IMG/VR virus record: IMGVR_UViG_3300046453_000020
Span: 1-28,621 of that record
From: a virus
Reading direction: 5' to 3' (one strand)
DNA: 28,621 nucleotides
The position numbers were made by a program, and so were the translations under genes. Of the stretch, positions 12,628-20,389 are shown in pieces. Positions within the stretch are counted from its first letter, which is position 1. Each line of letters opens with the position of its first letter. The notes below the pieces were generated by a model. The model was not told where the DNA came from. It did no database searches and saw only the letters and a program-made list of their open reading frames with translations.

Positions 12628-13184
12628 TATGTCACCACCCCGGTGTAATTCTGTGCTGCCACGTTCCAAGCCGCCTTGTACTGCTGCTCATAATTGCTTG
12701 CTTTGATAGCGTCATCTTGCGTGTTTGCAATGAATGAAGCCAAACCCACATAGTACGTCCAGTGGTATTCGTCTGGAGCGTCTGGTACTGCGCTCAGGTT
12801 GCCCGACACAAACGTGGTAGTTGCAATCCTGGAGTAACGTAAAACGCCCTGCAAACCGGTTGCATACGGCGCAGGACGTAAGTTAAGGATATGGGTGCTG
12901 TCGTCAAAGGTGTATGTGTTCTGGATGGGATTAGCCGCGGTTGGCAGCAGTTCCTTGTACTTGATGATGCCCACCATGATCAGGTCGATGTTCTTAAGTC
13001 GTACCTCGGTGGATATGGTGTAGTCCGTTTGGTCCTTCACTGGTGTAAGTGGTATCACACGCGGGATCTTGACCACGTTGAAAAAGTCCTGGTTGAGGGA
13101 GTTCAGGGCGACTATTTTGTCTGCCAATGGAACCTCATTTGGCACCAGTAGGTCAGCTTCCGCAATTATGTCAGTTATGAACAT
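12627..13184 (-). CDS. Adaptor / tail tubular A-like connector protein, 185 aa
   Basis: The N terminus 'MFITDIIAEADLLVPNEVPL' and 'KIVALNSLNQDFFNVVKIPR' gives the helical start typical of portal-adaptor proteins. Beta strands follow ('LTPVKDQTDYTIS', 'LNLRPAPYATG'), then 'APDEYHWTYYVGLASFIANT' and a final helix with 'NYEQQYKAAWNVAAQ'. This order is that of podovirus adaptors (SU10-like, T7 gp11-like) that sit below the portal. It is translationally coupled to the nozzle gene. A second protein at 16299-16910 shows similar architecture. Confidence 0.55.
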   Translation of the reverse strand: MFITDIIAEADLLVPNEVPLADKIVALNSLNQDFFNVVKIPRVIPLTPVKDQTDYTISTEVRLKNIDLIMVGIIKYKELLPTAANPIQNTYTFDDSTHILNLRPAPYATGLQGVLRYSRIATTTFVSGNLSAVPDAPDEYHWTYYVGLASFIANTQDDAIKASNYEQQYKAAWNVAAQNYTGVVT

Positions 13185-13196
13185 CTCGATCCCCCT

Positions 13197-15062
13197 CTAC
13201 CAATTACTCGAAACTGTTTTATTTACGCCGGTTCCGCCATCAGATATAGCAGCAGTTACATTTTGATTTCCGCCAGTATTATTTACAACACTGTATCTGT
13301 CAGACGAACCCGCAGCAATCACCACTCCATATTTTTGATTACCTAATCCTAAACTTCCGCCAATGGTGCTGTTACAGATTACAAAATCACTCGTACCGGC
13401 TGCTATGGATACGCCTGAGTAAGTGCCTGAAGTGAGTGTGGAATTGCCCATAAATTTGCTTCCATTGATACTAGTCCTCTTTGCATCTACGCTTAATACG
13501 AGACCATGACTTCCACAGTTAATGAATGAGGTATCTGAAAAAGTGAATCCGTCTGTGTTGTACAGTACACATCCATTATTCGGACGATTTGAAAACCAGC
13601 ATCCAGTAAATGTGAAATCAACCGCCTTGTCAAAGAAACCACCTTCATCGGAGCTATCGAAATATACATTATTAAATCTGTTATAGGCGGGTCTTGTACC
13701 TGCTGCATTCACATTCGAGGCGGTGGTGATCGAATATTTACCACCAATAATATCCCCATTGCTTACAATCAGCGCTTCAACCTTATTCGTGATCCGCATC
13801 CCGCCAAGGGAGTGCGTATAATCTACCGCAGACACTATACATGTTGCTGCAGATGTACTACCAGTCATGGTTTCGCCAATTACTGGATTTTTGTTATCGA
13901 TGTGAATTTTTATAATTGTAGAAGTGAGCAAACTCACTATGCGACCCGTTGCGCCGTTTGTGAAAGTGACTAATTCATCATTCACAAAGGCACCCACGGT
14001 GCTTGTCACAGTATAGTAGTCGTTTGGAGCAGATATAGTGAAATTTGATATGAAGAAGTCATTGCTATTTGTACACTCAATACCCACGGCTTGTGCATCC
14101 AAAATGTCAAAGGATTCAGCACGTATAGCCACAGAATTACTAACCTTCATTCCAGTGAATGCAGAGCGTATAACAATGTCCCTCAATCTAAAATAGGATA
14201 TATTCACATCAAGAACTATACCGCCAGTTGGGAAAGCTGTACTCATATTGCTTGAAAAACTCATATTTGAGATTTCAGGGCTAATTGTTGTATTAAAAGT
14301 AAATCCATACATTACGCTTGTGTTGAATCTAAGCTCCGTTTTAAACGGTCCCTGTCCAATAGTGCGCTGCCCTTTACTCACAACAATCGGCGTATCTCCA
14401 GTGATACTAAAAGACCCTATGGGCCAGTATACAGTAGCAGATACCACACAGGAATTATACGCTTTCTGAATATCCGTCAATGCGTCAGTTGTCGTGTTTT
14501 TCTTATCACCGGCGAACCAAGTAAGATTAACTTCTTTCAGCCCAGCCACCGCGCCGGATCCTTTAAATATTTGATGCTCTTCTGAAATGATTTTTCCGTT
14601 TATTGTTACGGTTTTACCTGATTGTATTGTAAGGAATGCACCTTTTTGAAATACATAATCTCCATTTAGTGTGATGTTGTCCGCTATTAGATAATTTCCG
14701 ACTGGAACATATACCGTTGTCCCAACTGCGTCCGCATTTGTAAATGCTAACCGATCATCTGTCGTACCGTCACCTAAAGCAGCATAATCTCTAACGTTTA
14801 CTACATTAAGGTTTTTAAACCTCGTATCCGAAGCATCCAGCCTATCCTTTAGCCAGTCGTACGTGATGTTATACGGTGTGCTATATCTAGCAATCGCCGC
14901 CTCTGATCCATCACTCATGCCTGTAACAGCAAGCTTCAGCAAATGTAAGAGTTCATCATACGCCTCATCTACCTTATTCTGAGCGCCACCAGGTGTTTCA
15001 TAACGCGGATCATCCACACTTGCAATCTCTGGAGTGGTGTTGCTGCGCCATTGTATCGTCAT
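13197..15062 (-). CDS. Tailspike with pectate-lyase-like beta helix, 621 aa
   Basis: Residues 1-85 form a virion-docking region that holds 'DDPRYETPGGAQNKVD' (17-32), a motif shared with the fibre encoded upstream. At 89-103 'NVRDYAALGDGTTDD' is the classic entry to the right-handed parallel beta helix of pectate-lyase-like tailspikes. The rest repeats short strands with Asn/Gly turns ('NNVYFDSSDEGGFFDKA', 'FTGCWFSNRPNNGC', 'GVSIAAGTSDFVICNSTIGG'). Such spikes bind and often cleave surface polysaccharide; no specific catalytic residues can be assigned here. The start at 15062 has GAGG about eight bases upstream. It follows the fibre gene by 14 bases. Confidence 0.82.
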   Translation of the reverse strand: MTIQWRSNTTPEIASVDDPRYETPGGAQNKVDEAYDELLHLLKLAVTGMSDGSEAAIARYSTPYNITYDWLKDRLDASDTRFKNLNVVNVRDYAALGDGTTDDRLAFTNADAVGTTVYVPVGNYLIADNITLNGDYVFQKGAFLTIQSGKTVTINGKIISEEHQIFKGSGAVAGLKEVNLTWFAGDKKNTTTDALTDIQKAYNSCVVSATVYWPIGSFSITGDTPIVVSKGQRTIGQGPFKTELRFNTSVMYGFTFNTTISPEISNMSFSSNMSTAFPTGGIVLDVNISYFRLRDIVIRSAFTGMKVSNSVAIRAESFDILDAQAVGIECTNSNDFFISNFTISAPNDYYTVTSTVGAFVNDELVTFTNGATGRIVSLLTSTIIKIHIDNKNPVIGETMTGSTSAATCIVSAVDYTHSLGGMRITNKVEALIVSNGDIIGGKYSITTASNVNAAGTRPAYNRFNNVYFDSSDEGGFFDKAVDFTFTGCWFSNRPNNGCVLYNTDGFTFSDTSFINCGSHGLVLSVDAKRTSINGSKFMGNSTLTSGTYSGVSIAAGTSDFVICNSTIGGSLGLGNQKYGVVIAAGSSDRYSVVNNTGGNQNVTAAISDGGTGVNKTVSSNW

Positions 15063-15076
15063 GTTAGACCTCCTCT

Positions 15077-16294
15077 CTATGCAATTCTGGTTACTTTGAA
15101 ATAACTCGCTATAGCATTGGGATCAGTGGTTACCGCTATCGTGCTGATCGCATAAAGTTCAACATAATCACCGGCAGCTAATTTAAGCGTTGTTGTACCA
15201 CTGGGAGCTAAAAATCCTATTCCCGCGAAAGCAATCTTACCTAGGTTCGACATGCCTGTTCCGTTAATATATGTTCTGAGTGTGATGGTATTTCCAGCTG
15301 CCGCAGATTCATTTATGGATATTGATCCCGTTACTAAATATATACCAGCTGCGGTAGCCGTGAATTTACCCGTAGAATCACCTTCGTTAAGATGATCAAA
15401 ATTTTCGGATTGGTACAACACCTTTGTTGGTGTAGTCACCGGGATGGATTGTGTTGTACTCTGATACGCTGAGTAGGCACTGCGCGTTAACAGCGTACCA
15501 TCTCCCCACTTTGTACCCAGTTGTGTTTGGATCGCGCTTGTTACACCATCCAGGTAACCAAACTCCGCATTGCTCACAACGCCTGTGCCAATCTTAGAAG
15601 CGTCTATGGCTGCCGATGCATTTACATCAGCATTGACGATTACACCAGCTGATATGGCGGTTGTAGCGCTTCCTGCGCTGCTTGTGATGTCTCCAGTAAG
15701 CGCCGGGAGCCGTGCGGCAAGCAATGTACCGCTGGACAAGTCTCCTGCTGATTTAGTGGCAAGGTCCACGAGTGATGATCCGGTCTTGCTGATCTTTGAC
15801 CAGCCTATTGCAGCTGCTGCATTTACGTCAGCGTCTACAATTACGCCTGCCGAAATTGCTGTAACACCGTCCCCAAGGCTGGTCACATCTCCAGTATGAT
15901 TAGGATGGGTATAGTTGTTGGCATTGTTCGCGATTCCGTCAAGCTTAGCTTTGTCTGTACCAGTCATAAGACCACTATCTCCGCCAGATACAGCATCTGG
16001 CAGTACGTCATCGCCACCAGTCACATGGGTGAAAGCATGTGGTGCCGGTAGTGCGATACCTGTCGCTGTAATGACTTTTGTATTGTCCAGGAGATTGTCT
16101 GTTACCGTAATGCCTATGCCGCCCACAATATCCGGCAGCGCTTCAATTTCCTCGTCCGTGTACTCTTTGGCATCGGCAAGCGCCGTATCTGCCTTCTGCT
16201 GCGCGCCGAGTGGTGTTTCATATCGTGGGTCGTCTTCATCTGCAATTTCGTCTGAGGTGTTTCTTCCACGGTTCCAGCCGTATTGATCTGTCAT
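15077..16294 (-). CDS. Tail fibre with C1q/TNF-like C-terminal domain, 405 aa
   Basis: ATG 16294 lies four bases after the upstream stop, so it is preferred over the in-frame ATG at 16384 inside that gene. Residues 21-36 carry 'DDPRYETPLGAQQKAD', shared with the tailspike, then a short coiled coil. Then come 'HVTGGDD', 'HPNHTGDVTSLGDG' and two copies of 'TAISAGVIV(D/N)ADVNA(A/S)AAI' (145-163 and 212-230), typical fibre shaft repeats. From about 265 the end is a jelly-roll ('FTATAAGIYLVTGSISI', 'LKLAAGDYVELYAIST'), resembling C1q/TNF-like receptor-binding heads. It is likely a trimeric receptor-binding fibre. Confidence 0.75.
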   Translation of the reverse strand: MTDQYGWNRGRNTSDEIADEDDPRYETPLGAQQKADTALADAKEYTDEEIEALPDIVGGIGITVTDNLLDNTKVITATGIALPAPHAFTHVTGGDDVLPDAVSGGDSGLMTGTDKAKLDGIANNANNYTHPNHTGDVTSLGDGVTAISAGVIVDADVNAAAAIGWSKISKTGSSLVDLATKSAGDLSSGTLLAARLPALTGDITSSAGSATTAISAGVIVNADVNASAAIDASKIGTGVVSNAEFGYLDGVTSAIQTQLGTKWGDGTLLTRSAYSAYQSTTQSIPVTTPTKVLYQSENFDHLNEGDSTGKFTATAAGIYLVTGSISINESAAAGNTITLRTYINGTGMSNLGKIAFAGIGFLAPSGTTTLKLAAGDYVELYAISTIAVTTDPNAIASYFKVTRIA

Positions 16295-16298
16295 GTAG

Positions 16299-16910
16299 TC
16301 ACCATCTTTCCTTGACGACATATCTTTCATATCCGCTTGTCGCAGAGGTGTATTCCCGGTATAACTGCTGATATCTGGCATCAAAATTACCGTTTTCCGG
16401 TTGGATATCCTTTAGCACCCCGTACACCAGCAGCATGTCAAAATCCGGATCAAAACCACTGCTGCTGTTAAGGTTATCCATGGTCAATTCATTGAGTATC
16501 GCGGTGTAAAATATCTTGATACCATAAAATGTGTCATATGTGGGTGGAGGGTATACGCCAATCTGCCCAGACACAAAGTAATAATATGGTCCTCGCACTC
16601 TTTCATCGAACTGCCGCAATGGAATTCTACGCCAATCCATAGCATCATCACCGAATGTCTGGTTGGTATATATGGAATTTCGTATAGCTACCTCTGTGAC
16701 GTTTCCTGGAGGACATATGAGGGCCGTTAACCCGTTTCCAGCTGTTAAGTCAAACGCTTGGTTAAGGACGTCTGACTGAGCTTGTGCGGGGCTGAGATTG
16801 CGTAATAGGCGGTCACGCACCTGTGTGATCTTGCGAAGCAACGAAACAACCGGTGTATGGTTCTCCGGCAGCTTCTCAATGATTTCTTCGACTATTTCCT
16901 GCACTAACAT
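16299..16910 (-). CDS. Putative head-tail connector / adaptor-like protein, 203 aa
   Basis: ATG 16910 has AGGGGTGA upstream. The N-terminal helix 'EIVEEIIEKLPENHTPVVSL', the strand-rich middle ('GQIGVYPPPTYDTFYGIKIF'), and the C-terminal 'FDMLLVYGVLKDIQPENGNF' with 'RYQQLYREYTSA' match the general shape of phage adaptor proteins. In these, a conserved 'LLxYxxxxD' helix is followed by a 'YxxLYxxY' tail. It stands between small head genes and the fibre, four bases before the fibre start. Two adaptor-like genes in one phage (see 12627-13184) is a point to check; one may be a fibre-attachment protein. Confidence 0.5.
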   Translation of the reverse strand: MLVQEIVEEIIEKLPENHTPVVSLLRKITQVRDRLLRNLSPAQAQSDVLNQAFDLTAGNGLTALICPPGNVTEVAIRNSIYTNQTFGDDAMDWRRIPLRQFDERVRGPYYYFVSGQIGVYPPPTYDTFYGIKIFYTAILNELTMDNLNSSSGFDPDFDMLLVYGVLKDIQPENGNFDARYQQLYREYTSATSGYERYVVKERW

Positions 16911-16922
16911 TTCATCACCCCT

Positions 16923-17234
16923 TTAGAATGAGTTTCCGTAATAGCTCAGACTAAAAGATGTTGTATTTACAGCAGTTGTATAGCTCACTCTGAAGAATGC
17001 ACAATACAATATTTCGTCAAATTTAGCCGGAGTATTGGCTGTAATCGATGCTGTTGTCAGCGTGTGCCAGATAACTCCATCGTCAGAGTGTTGCAGGTTC
17101 AGTGTTCCGGCCTGATCGCTTATCACCTTTCCCGTTACGCGGTTGAATGTTTCTGTTCTTAGTTCTGGTGTTAGCAGTGGAGTTGCGGCGAGTACGTTGG
17201 CTGTCGATAGGTATTTCTGTGCGCGAAACTTCAT
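16923..17234 (-). CDS. Small beta-rich virion protein, 103 aa
   Basis: ATG 17234 has AAGGAAGGG about seven bases upstream. After a short basic start ('MKFRAQKYLSTANV') the chain is beta-rich: 'GTLNLQHSDDGVIWHTLTTA' and 'FFRVSYTTAVNTTSFSLSYY'. This looks like a discoidin- or carbohydrate-module-like jelly roll ('SDDGVIWH' is common in phage decoration and baseplate proteins). No specific family is claimed. The upstream coiled-coil frame overlaps it by 152 bases. Confidence 0.6.
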   Translation of the reverse strand: MKFRAQKYLSTANVLAATPLLTPELRTETFNRVTGKVISDQAGTLNLQHSDDGVIWHTLTTASITANTPAKFDEILYCAFFRVSYTTAVNTTSFSLSYYGNSF

Positions 17235-17328
17235 TATTTTCCCTTCCTTCTACTAATTTTTCGAGCAAGGCTATGATTTTCTCGTTTTGTTCGGTGTGTT
17301 TTTTCAATTCCGCCAAATGTAAAGGCAT
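17083..17328 (-). CDS. Short coiled-coil protein overlapping the next gene, up to 81 aa
   Basis: ATG 17328 is preceded by GGGGGTAAG. The first 35 residues ('MPLHLAELKKHTEQNEKIIA', 'LLEKLVEGRENNE') form a convincing coiled coil. Beyond that the frame overlaps the 103-aa gene and becomes Arg/Asn/Thr-rich, like an out-of-phase reading. The A4 run before ATG 17234 decides the outcome: one more A would place a TAA that overlaps that ATG. The true product may therefore be about 31 aa, a frameshifted fusion, or the 81 aa seen. It opens the tail block after a terminator. Confidence 0.4.
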   Translation of the reverse strand: MPLHLAELKKHTEQNEKIIALLEKLVEGRENNEVSRTEIPIDSQRTRRNSTANTRTKNRNIQPRNGKGDKRSGRNTEPATL

Positions 17329-17340
17329 ATGCTTACCCCC

Positions 17341-17374
17341 ATAAAAGAAAAGAGGGAGCTAAATAGCCCCCTCT
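17341..17374 (-). terminator. Rho-independent terminator between head and tail blocks
   Basis: Plus-strand 17351-17374 folds AGAGGGAGCTA with TAGCCCCCTCT; on the minus RNA there are about ten pairs including one G-U. It is followed by UUUCUUUU (plus-strand 17343-17350). It overlaps the stop codon of the 60-aa gene. Full termination would silence the tail genes, so it probably lowers tail expression relative to capsid. Confidence 0.8.
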
Positions 17375-17555
17375 ACTTCTCTTCCATTAGTCCATTTTCT
17401 TTTAATACGTCATGCCAAGCATTCCAGATACGTACGCCACCCTTTTCAGAGTCACTCATACCTTCCCTAAGCTTCTGTTTAGGGGCATATGGCGCCTTTT
17501 TGCTTGATATAGACAAGTTTCTTCCTCCGACTTTCCATTGCATTTCCTCAGGCAT
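17373..17555 (-). CDS. Small basic hypothetical protein, 60 aa
   Basis: ATG 17555 lies two bases after the preceding stop with GGAGGG seven bases upstream, so it is preferred to the in-frame ATG at 17588. The protein starts 'MPEEMQWKVGGRNLSISSKK' and ends 'VRIWNAWHDVLKENGLMEEK', basic in the middle and helical at the end. No family is recognised. It is the last gene before the head-block terminator, so it is likely made at high level together with capsid; a minor head protein is possible. Confidence 0.6.
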   Translation of the reverse strand: MPEEMQWKVGGRNLSISSKKAPYAPKQKLREGMSDSEKGGVRIWNAWHDVLKENGLMEEK

Positions 17556-17557
17556 GC

Positions 17558-17911
17558 TTACACCCTCCGTTTCACCACTACGCCCCATGTGCCGGACGCG
17601 AGATCAACCGTGCTTGTGCTGCAACTGGTCAATGCGATCGTGATGTTGTCTGCGGCTTGTGGAGCCGCTTGATACATGATTCCTTGCATATCATATGGAG
17701 GATATAACTCAATAGAGTCACCCAAAGCCACACCAGTCACTGCGATATCCGCCTCTGCAAATGCTCCGGTAGTAAGTGACGGTGGATTGAAAGTGATAGT
17801 CGTGTTAATAACTGTTCTTGGTTCCGATACTCCTGACGATGTCTGGAAGCCGTCAGCGATGACGACTCCCTTTCCTTTATTTGATCTGAAATCTGCTCCA
17901 TATCTACTCAT
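17558..17911 (-). CDS. Small beta-rich head-associated protein, 117 aa
   Basis: ATG 17911 has GGAGG seven bases upstream and lies 11 bases after the capsid gene. The chain has a basic, flexible N terminus ('MSRYGADFRSNKGKGVV') and a beta domain: 'TFNPPSLTTGAFAEADIAVT', 'GDSIELYPPYDMQGIMYQA' and 'TSTVDLASGTWGVVVKRR'. That alternating pattern is typical of small structural or decoration proteins encoded next to major capsid genes in Firmicutes podoviruses and siphoviruses. The exact role cannot be told from sequence alone. Confidence 0.6.
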   Translation of the reverse strand: MSRYGADFRSNKGKGVVIADGFQTSSGVSEPRTVINTTITFNPPSLTTGAFAEADIAVTGVALGDSIELYPPYDMQGIMYQAAPQAADNITIALTSCSTSTVDLASGTWGVVVKRRV

Positions 17912-17922
17912 TATGGTCCTCC

Positions 17923-18915
17923 TTAGGATGTGGCGTTAGAACCGATGATCCAAGACCAGTCGATGAATCCCTTGCCCCACAGGCCCACAACGGCGTACTT
18001 GAAGATTTCCGTGTCAAAGTCTGTTTCGTTTTTGAAGTCAGGCTTGCGGAATTCATTCCATTTGTTATACCGGCGCATGCGCGATTTGTTAATGGCGAAC
18101 CAGTTGTACGCATTCGGCAAGTAAGGATTCACGATAACATCAAATGTTCCACGGTAGATGTTAAGAGAGAAGTTAGCTTGCTCTGGAACATACTTTGCTT
18201 CTGCTTGAGTAGCCTTACGCGCATCCATGCCGGCCAATTGATAGGCAATCGACATCAGACGAGGCGATACCATCAAGCAGTCGAAGGTTACAGGCATCAG
18301 ATTTCCTTTGGAATCCACCCAGTTTTGACCTTGCACCTGCACATCATGCCATGAATCATAATCCAGTGAAGCAGAAGTGATATTGCTGTTTGTTGTGCTG
18401 GAGTTAGTAGGGCTCAATGGGTGATCTGTGGCACACAGTGCCTTGCCATCTGGGCCAGCTGATCCACCGATAATTGTAATACCGCGATAGTCGGTACCGG
18501 AAGCTGTGAATGCATTTTTGAAAGGCTCAATACCTTGATATTGCCGAGTTTGATATACAGAATCAGACAGTTTGATGACTTCATCTTTGATATCCTGGTG
18601 TTTGTTGAAGTCGAACCATTCACGGTCGATTTGAGTACCCAGAGAGTACTTCACTTGCGGAATGGACGAAGGATACAGTTTCTCGCGATCTTCATAGTAC
18701 ACCGCTTTGCCTGTAGATCCCCACGGCTGCATGAGTCCCTGTGCGCCTACGCCTTCATAGTTTTCACGCTCTTTGGTAGTTTTACCGATGTTGTACATCA
18801 TTGGCAGATAGTCTACTTGTTCTGCAACAGATTGGGTATAAACTTCTTTCAACACGTCTTCATAGATCGTGTTGAGTTCGCGCATGGATTTAAAGGTGCC
18901 TGTATTGATAGTCAT
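17923..18915 (-). CDS. Major capsid protein (HK97-fold type), 330 aa
   Basis: Position after scaffold and decoration genes, length and sequence pattern identify the shell protein. An N-terminal helix ('MRELNTIYEDVLKEVYTQSV') is followed by 'NIGKTTKERENYEGVGAQG', a long spine-helix region ('IDREWFDFNKHQDIKDEVIK'), and a C-terminal P- and A-domain segment ('VTFDCLMVSPRLMSIAYQLA', 'GTFDVIVNPYLPNAYNWFAI'). This resembles Mu-like/HK97-fold capsid proteins. No N-terminal delta domain is obvious, in line with a separate scaffold gene. The GGGG-rich site before 18915 is moderate. Confidence 0.85.
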   Translation of the reverse strand: MTINTGTFKSMRELNTIYEDVLKEVYTQSVAEQVDYLPMMYNIGKTTKERENYEGVGAQGLMQPWGSTGKAVYYEDREKLYPSSIPQVKYSLGTQIDREWFDFNKHQDIKDEVIKLSDSVYQTRQYQGIEPFKNAFTASGTDYRGITIIGGSAGPDGKALCATDHPLSPTNSSTTNSNITSASLDYDSWHDVQVQGQNWVDSKGNLMPVTFDCLMVSPRLMSIAYQLAGMDARKATQAEAKYVPEQANFSLNIYRGTFDVIVNPYLPNAYNWFAINKSRMRRYNKWNEFRKPDFKNETDFDTEIFKYAVVGLWGKGFIDWSWIIGSNATS

Positions 18916-18928
18916 TTATGAGTCCCCC

Positions 18929-19357
18929 TTAGCTGAATTGGCGGTTTTTGATGCGTACAACCGCTTTTGTTTTGGATGTGATTACGGATAGAATGGCGCA
19001 AGGTCCACCAGTTACGTCAGCAGCGTTAAGGGTAAGGCCCCCAGAGGAAATATCTGCGGTTGCCATACCTGGAAGAAACGTTGCATCTGGCGTTCCTACG
19101 TAATCCACCTTGAATTCATCACCAGGCTGAACTTCAATGACTTCAGGGTATTGCAATGGTGATGCAGGTGTTGTTACAGTCGGACCGCTATAAATACCAC
19201 CAATAGGACCGGCTGCCACAGCAGTTACCCATGCGCCTGTTGAACTAGATACAATCAGCGCTTGTCCATGTGTGAAGGTTGTGGAGGCTGTGAAAGGGAT
19301 GTCAGTAATAAACTTTGGTTGTCTAGATCCACTAGACTGGTGCCATTCGAATGCCAT
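18929..19357 (-). CDS. Head decoration protein, 142 aa
   Basis: The protein is beta-rich and Gly/Thr/Val-rich: 'FTHGQALIVSSSTGAWVTAV', 'PIGGIYSGPTVTTPASP', 'EVQPGDEFKVDYVGTPDA', and a terminal 'AVVRIKNRQF'. This arrangement, directly upstream of the major capsid gene and after scaffold, is typical of capsid decoration proteins (K-like, gpD-like folds) that stabilise the expanded head. There are no membrane segments or signal. It is separated by 13 bases from the capsid gene. The call rests on pattern and order. Confidence 0.7.
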   Translation of the reverse strand: MAFEWHQSSGSRQPKFITDIPFTASTTFTHGQALIVSSSTGAWVTAVAAGPIGGIYSGPTVTTPASPLQYPEVIEVQPGDEFKVDYVGTPDATFLPGMATADISSGGLTLNAADVTGGPCAILSVITSKTKAVVRIKNRQFS

Positions 19358-19368
19358 GTGTAATTACC

Positions 19369-20304
19369 TCACTTCTTAATGTATTTTTTTGCTGCATTTG
19401 GATTAAGGCCGAACTCAATAAAGGCCGCTGCTTTTTCTGGCGGAACTTCCGGTTCAGTATCAACTCTTGCTTCACCTTCAACTCTTGCCCGTTTGTTAAG
19501 GCGCTGCTGTTTGATTACGTCTTGTTCTGTTCGCTTTCTCTCATCAGCAATAATCCTGTCGCTGTGTATCAGGCGGTATGCGTCAATGGGGTCATAGTTC
19601 CTGTCATTGACCAGTCGTTGCATCTCGGGAGTGAACCAAGGGGCAGCAGAACCATCATCAGGTAGGTCCTCCGTCAATTGTGGATACTTTGCAAAAAGAT
19701 CTTGCCAACTTTGAATCTTGGCCTGCTCAGCTTGTTGCTTCTGTTGAACTGACTGTGACGTCTTTTCACGTTCCAAAACTTCATTTGCATGTGCAATTAC
19801 CGGATTATTGTCCAGCCACTCATCAAGGAGAGTAGGGTCAATGCCAGCGTTTTCTGCTTCTTCTCTCAGTTGTTGTCGCATAGAAGAAAATGCGTCTTCT
19901 TTTTGCTTCACAGCTTTTTGTTCCAGTGTGTCTAAGTCCGTGAGGTACTCGTCCACCTTGTCATAACCTGCGAGTTTGGCGGCTCGTGTCAGGGCTGATT
20001 CGTATTTCGTTTTACGCTCACGTTCTTTTTCCAGGGCCAAACCGCGTTCTAAAAGATCGTCAATTTGTTCCTCTGGTATCTCTACTTCCTTTTTGTTGAA
20101 TTTCACTATGCGGACATTCTTCTGTTCCTCTGTGGCAGGAGGTTCTTGTTCCGCATCTTCTTCAACCTCTTCAATGGTTTCTGGCGGTGATGGAGTGGTA
20201 GTTTTTATTCCAAACGACTCGCGCACGGCTGCTATTTCTGGGTTGATTTCCTGTTCCGGTTGAACTTCCTCGCTATGGCTGGCTGGTTGTTCAAGGTCTG
20301 ACAT
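19369..20304 (-). CDS. Capsid scaffold protein, 311 aa
   Basis: Highly charged and almost wholly helical. The N-terminal 60 residues are Glu/Pro/Thr-rich and acidic, followed by coiled-coil segments ('EQIDDLLERGLALEKERERK', 'KAVKQKEDAFSSMRQQLREE', 'VLEREKTSQSVQQKQQAEQA'). The C terminus is short and basic ('GLNPNAAKKYIKK'), as seen in scaffolds that contact the shell. It lies between portal and decoration/capsid genes, the standard place. GGAGG precedes ATG 20304. The protein would guide procapsid assembly and leave or be cleaved afterwards; no protease gene is seen in the window. Confidence 0.8.
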   Translation of the reverse strand: MSDLEQPASHSEEVQPEQEINPEIAAVRESFGIKTTTPSPPETIEEVEEDAEQEPPATEEQKNVRIVKFNKKEVEIPEEQIDDLLERGLALEKERERKTKYESALTRAAKLAGYDKVDEYLTDLDTLEQKAVKQKEDAFSSMRQQLREEAENAGIDPTLLDEWLDNNPVIAHANEVLEREKTSQSVQQKQQAEQAKIQSWQDLFAKYPQLTEDLPDDGSAAPWFTPEMQRLVNDRNYDPIDAYRLIHSDRIIADERKRTEQDVIKQQRLNKRARVEGEARVDTEPEVPPEKAAAFIEFGLNPNAAKKYIKK

Positions 20305-20357
20305 GGTATTTCCTCCTTATCGAATATGCCCTATGGCTGGGGCAGGTAATGGCAATA

Positions 20358-20388
20358 GAAAAGGCCGGGGGATTCTCACCCACGGCCT
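20358..20388 (-). terminator. Rho-independent terminator after the portal gene
   Basis: Plus-strand 20362-20388 folds AGGCCG with CGGCCT and an inner GGG/CCC (one mismatch) around an eight-base loop. The minus RNA continues with UUUUCU. It starts one base after the portal stop and about 55 bases before the scaffold start. Portal is needed at 12 copies and scaffold and capsid at hundreds, so a promoter between would be expected; I see only a weak TTGCCA with no good -10. Confidence 0.7.
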
Positions 20389-20389
20389 A

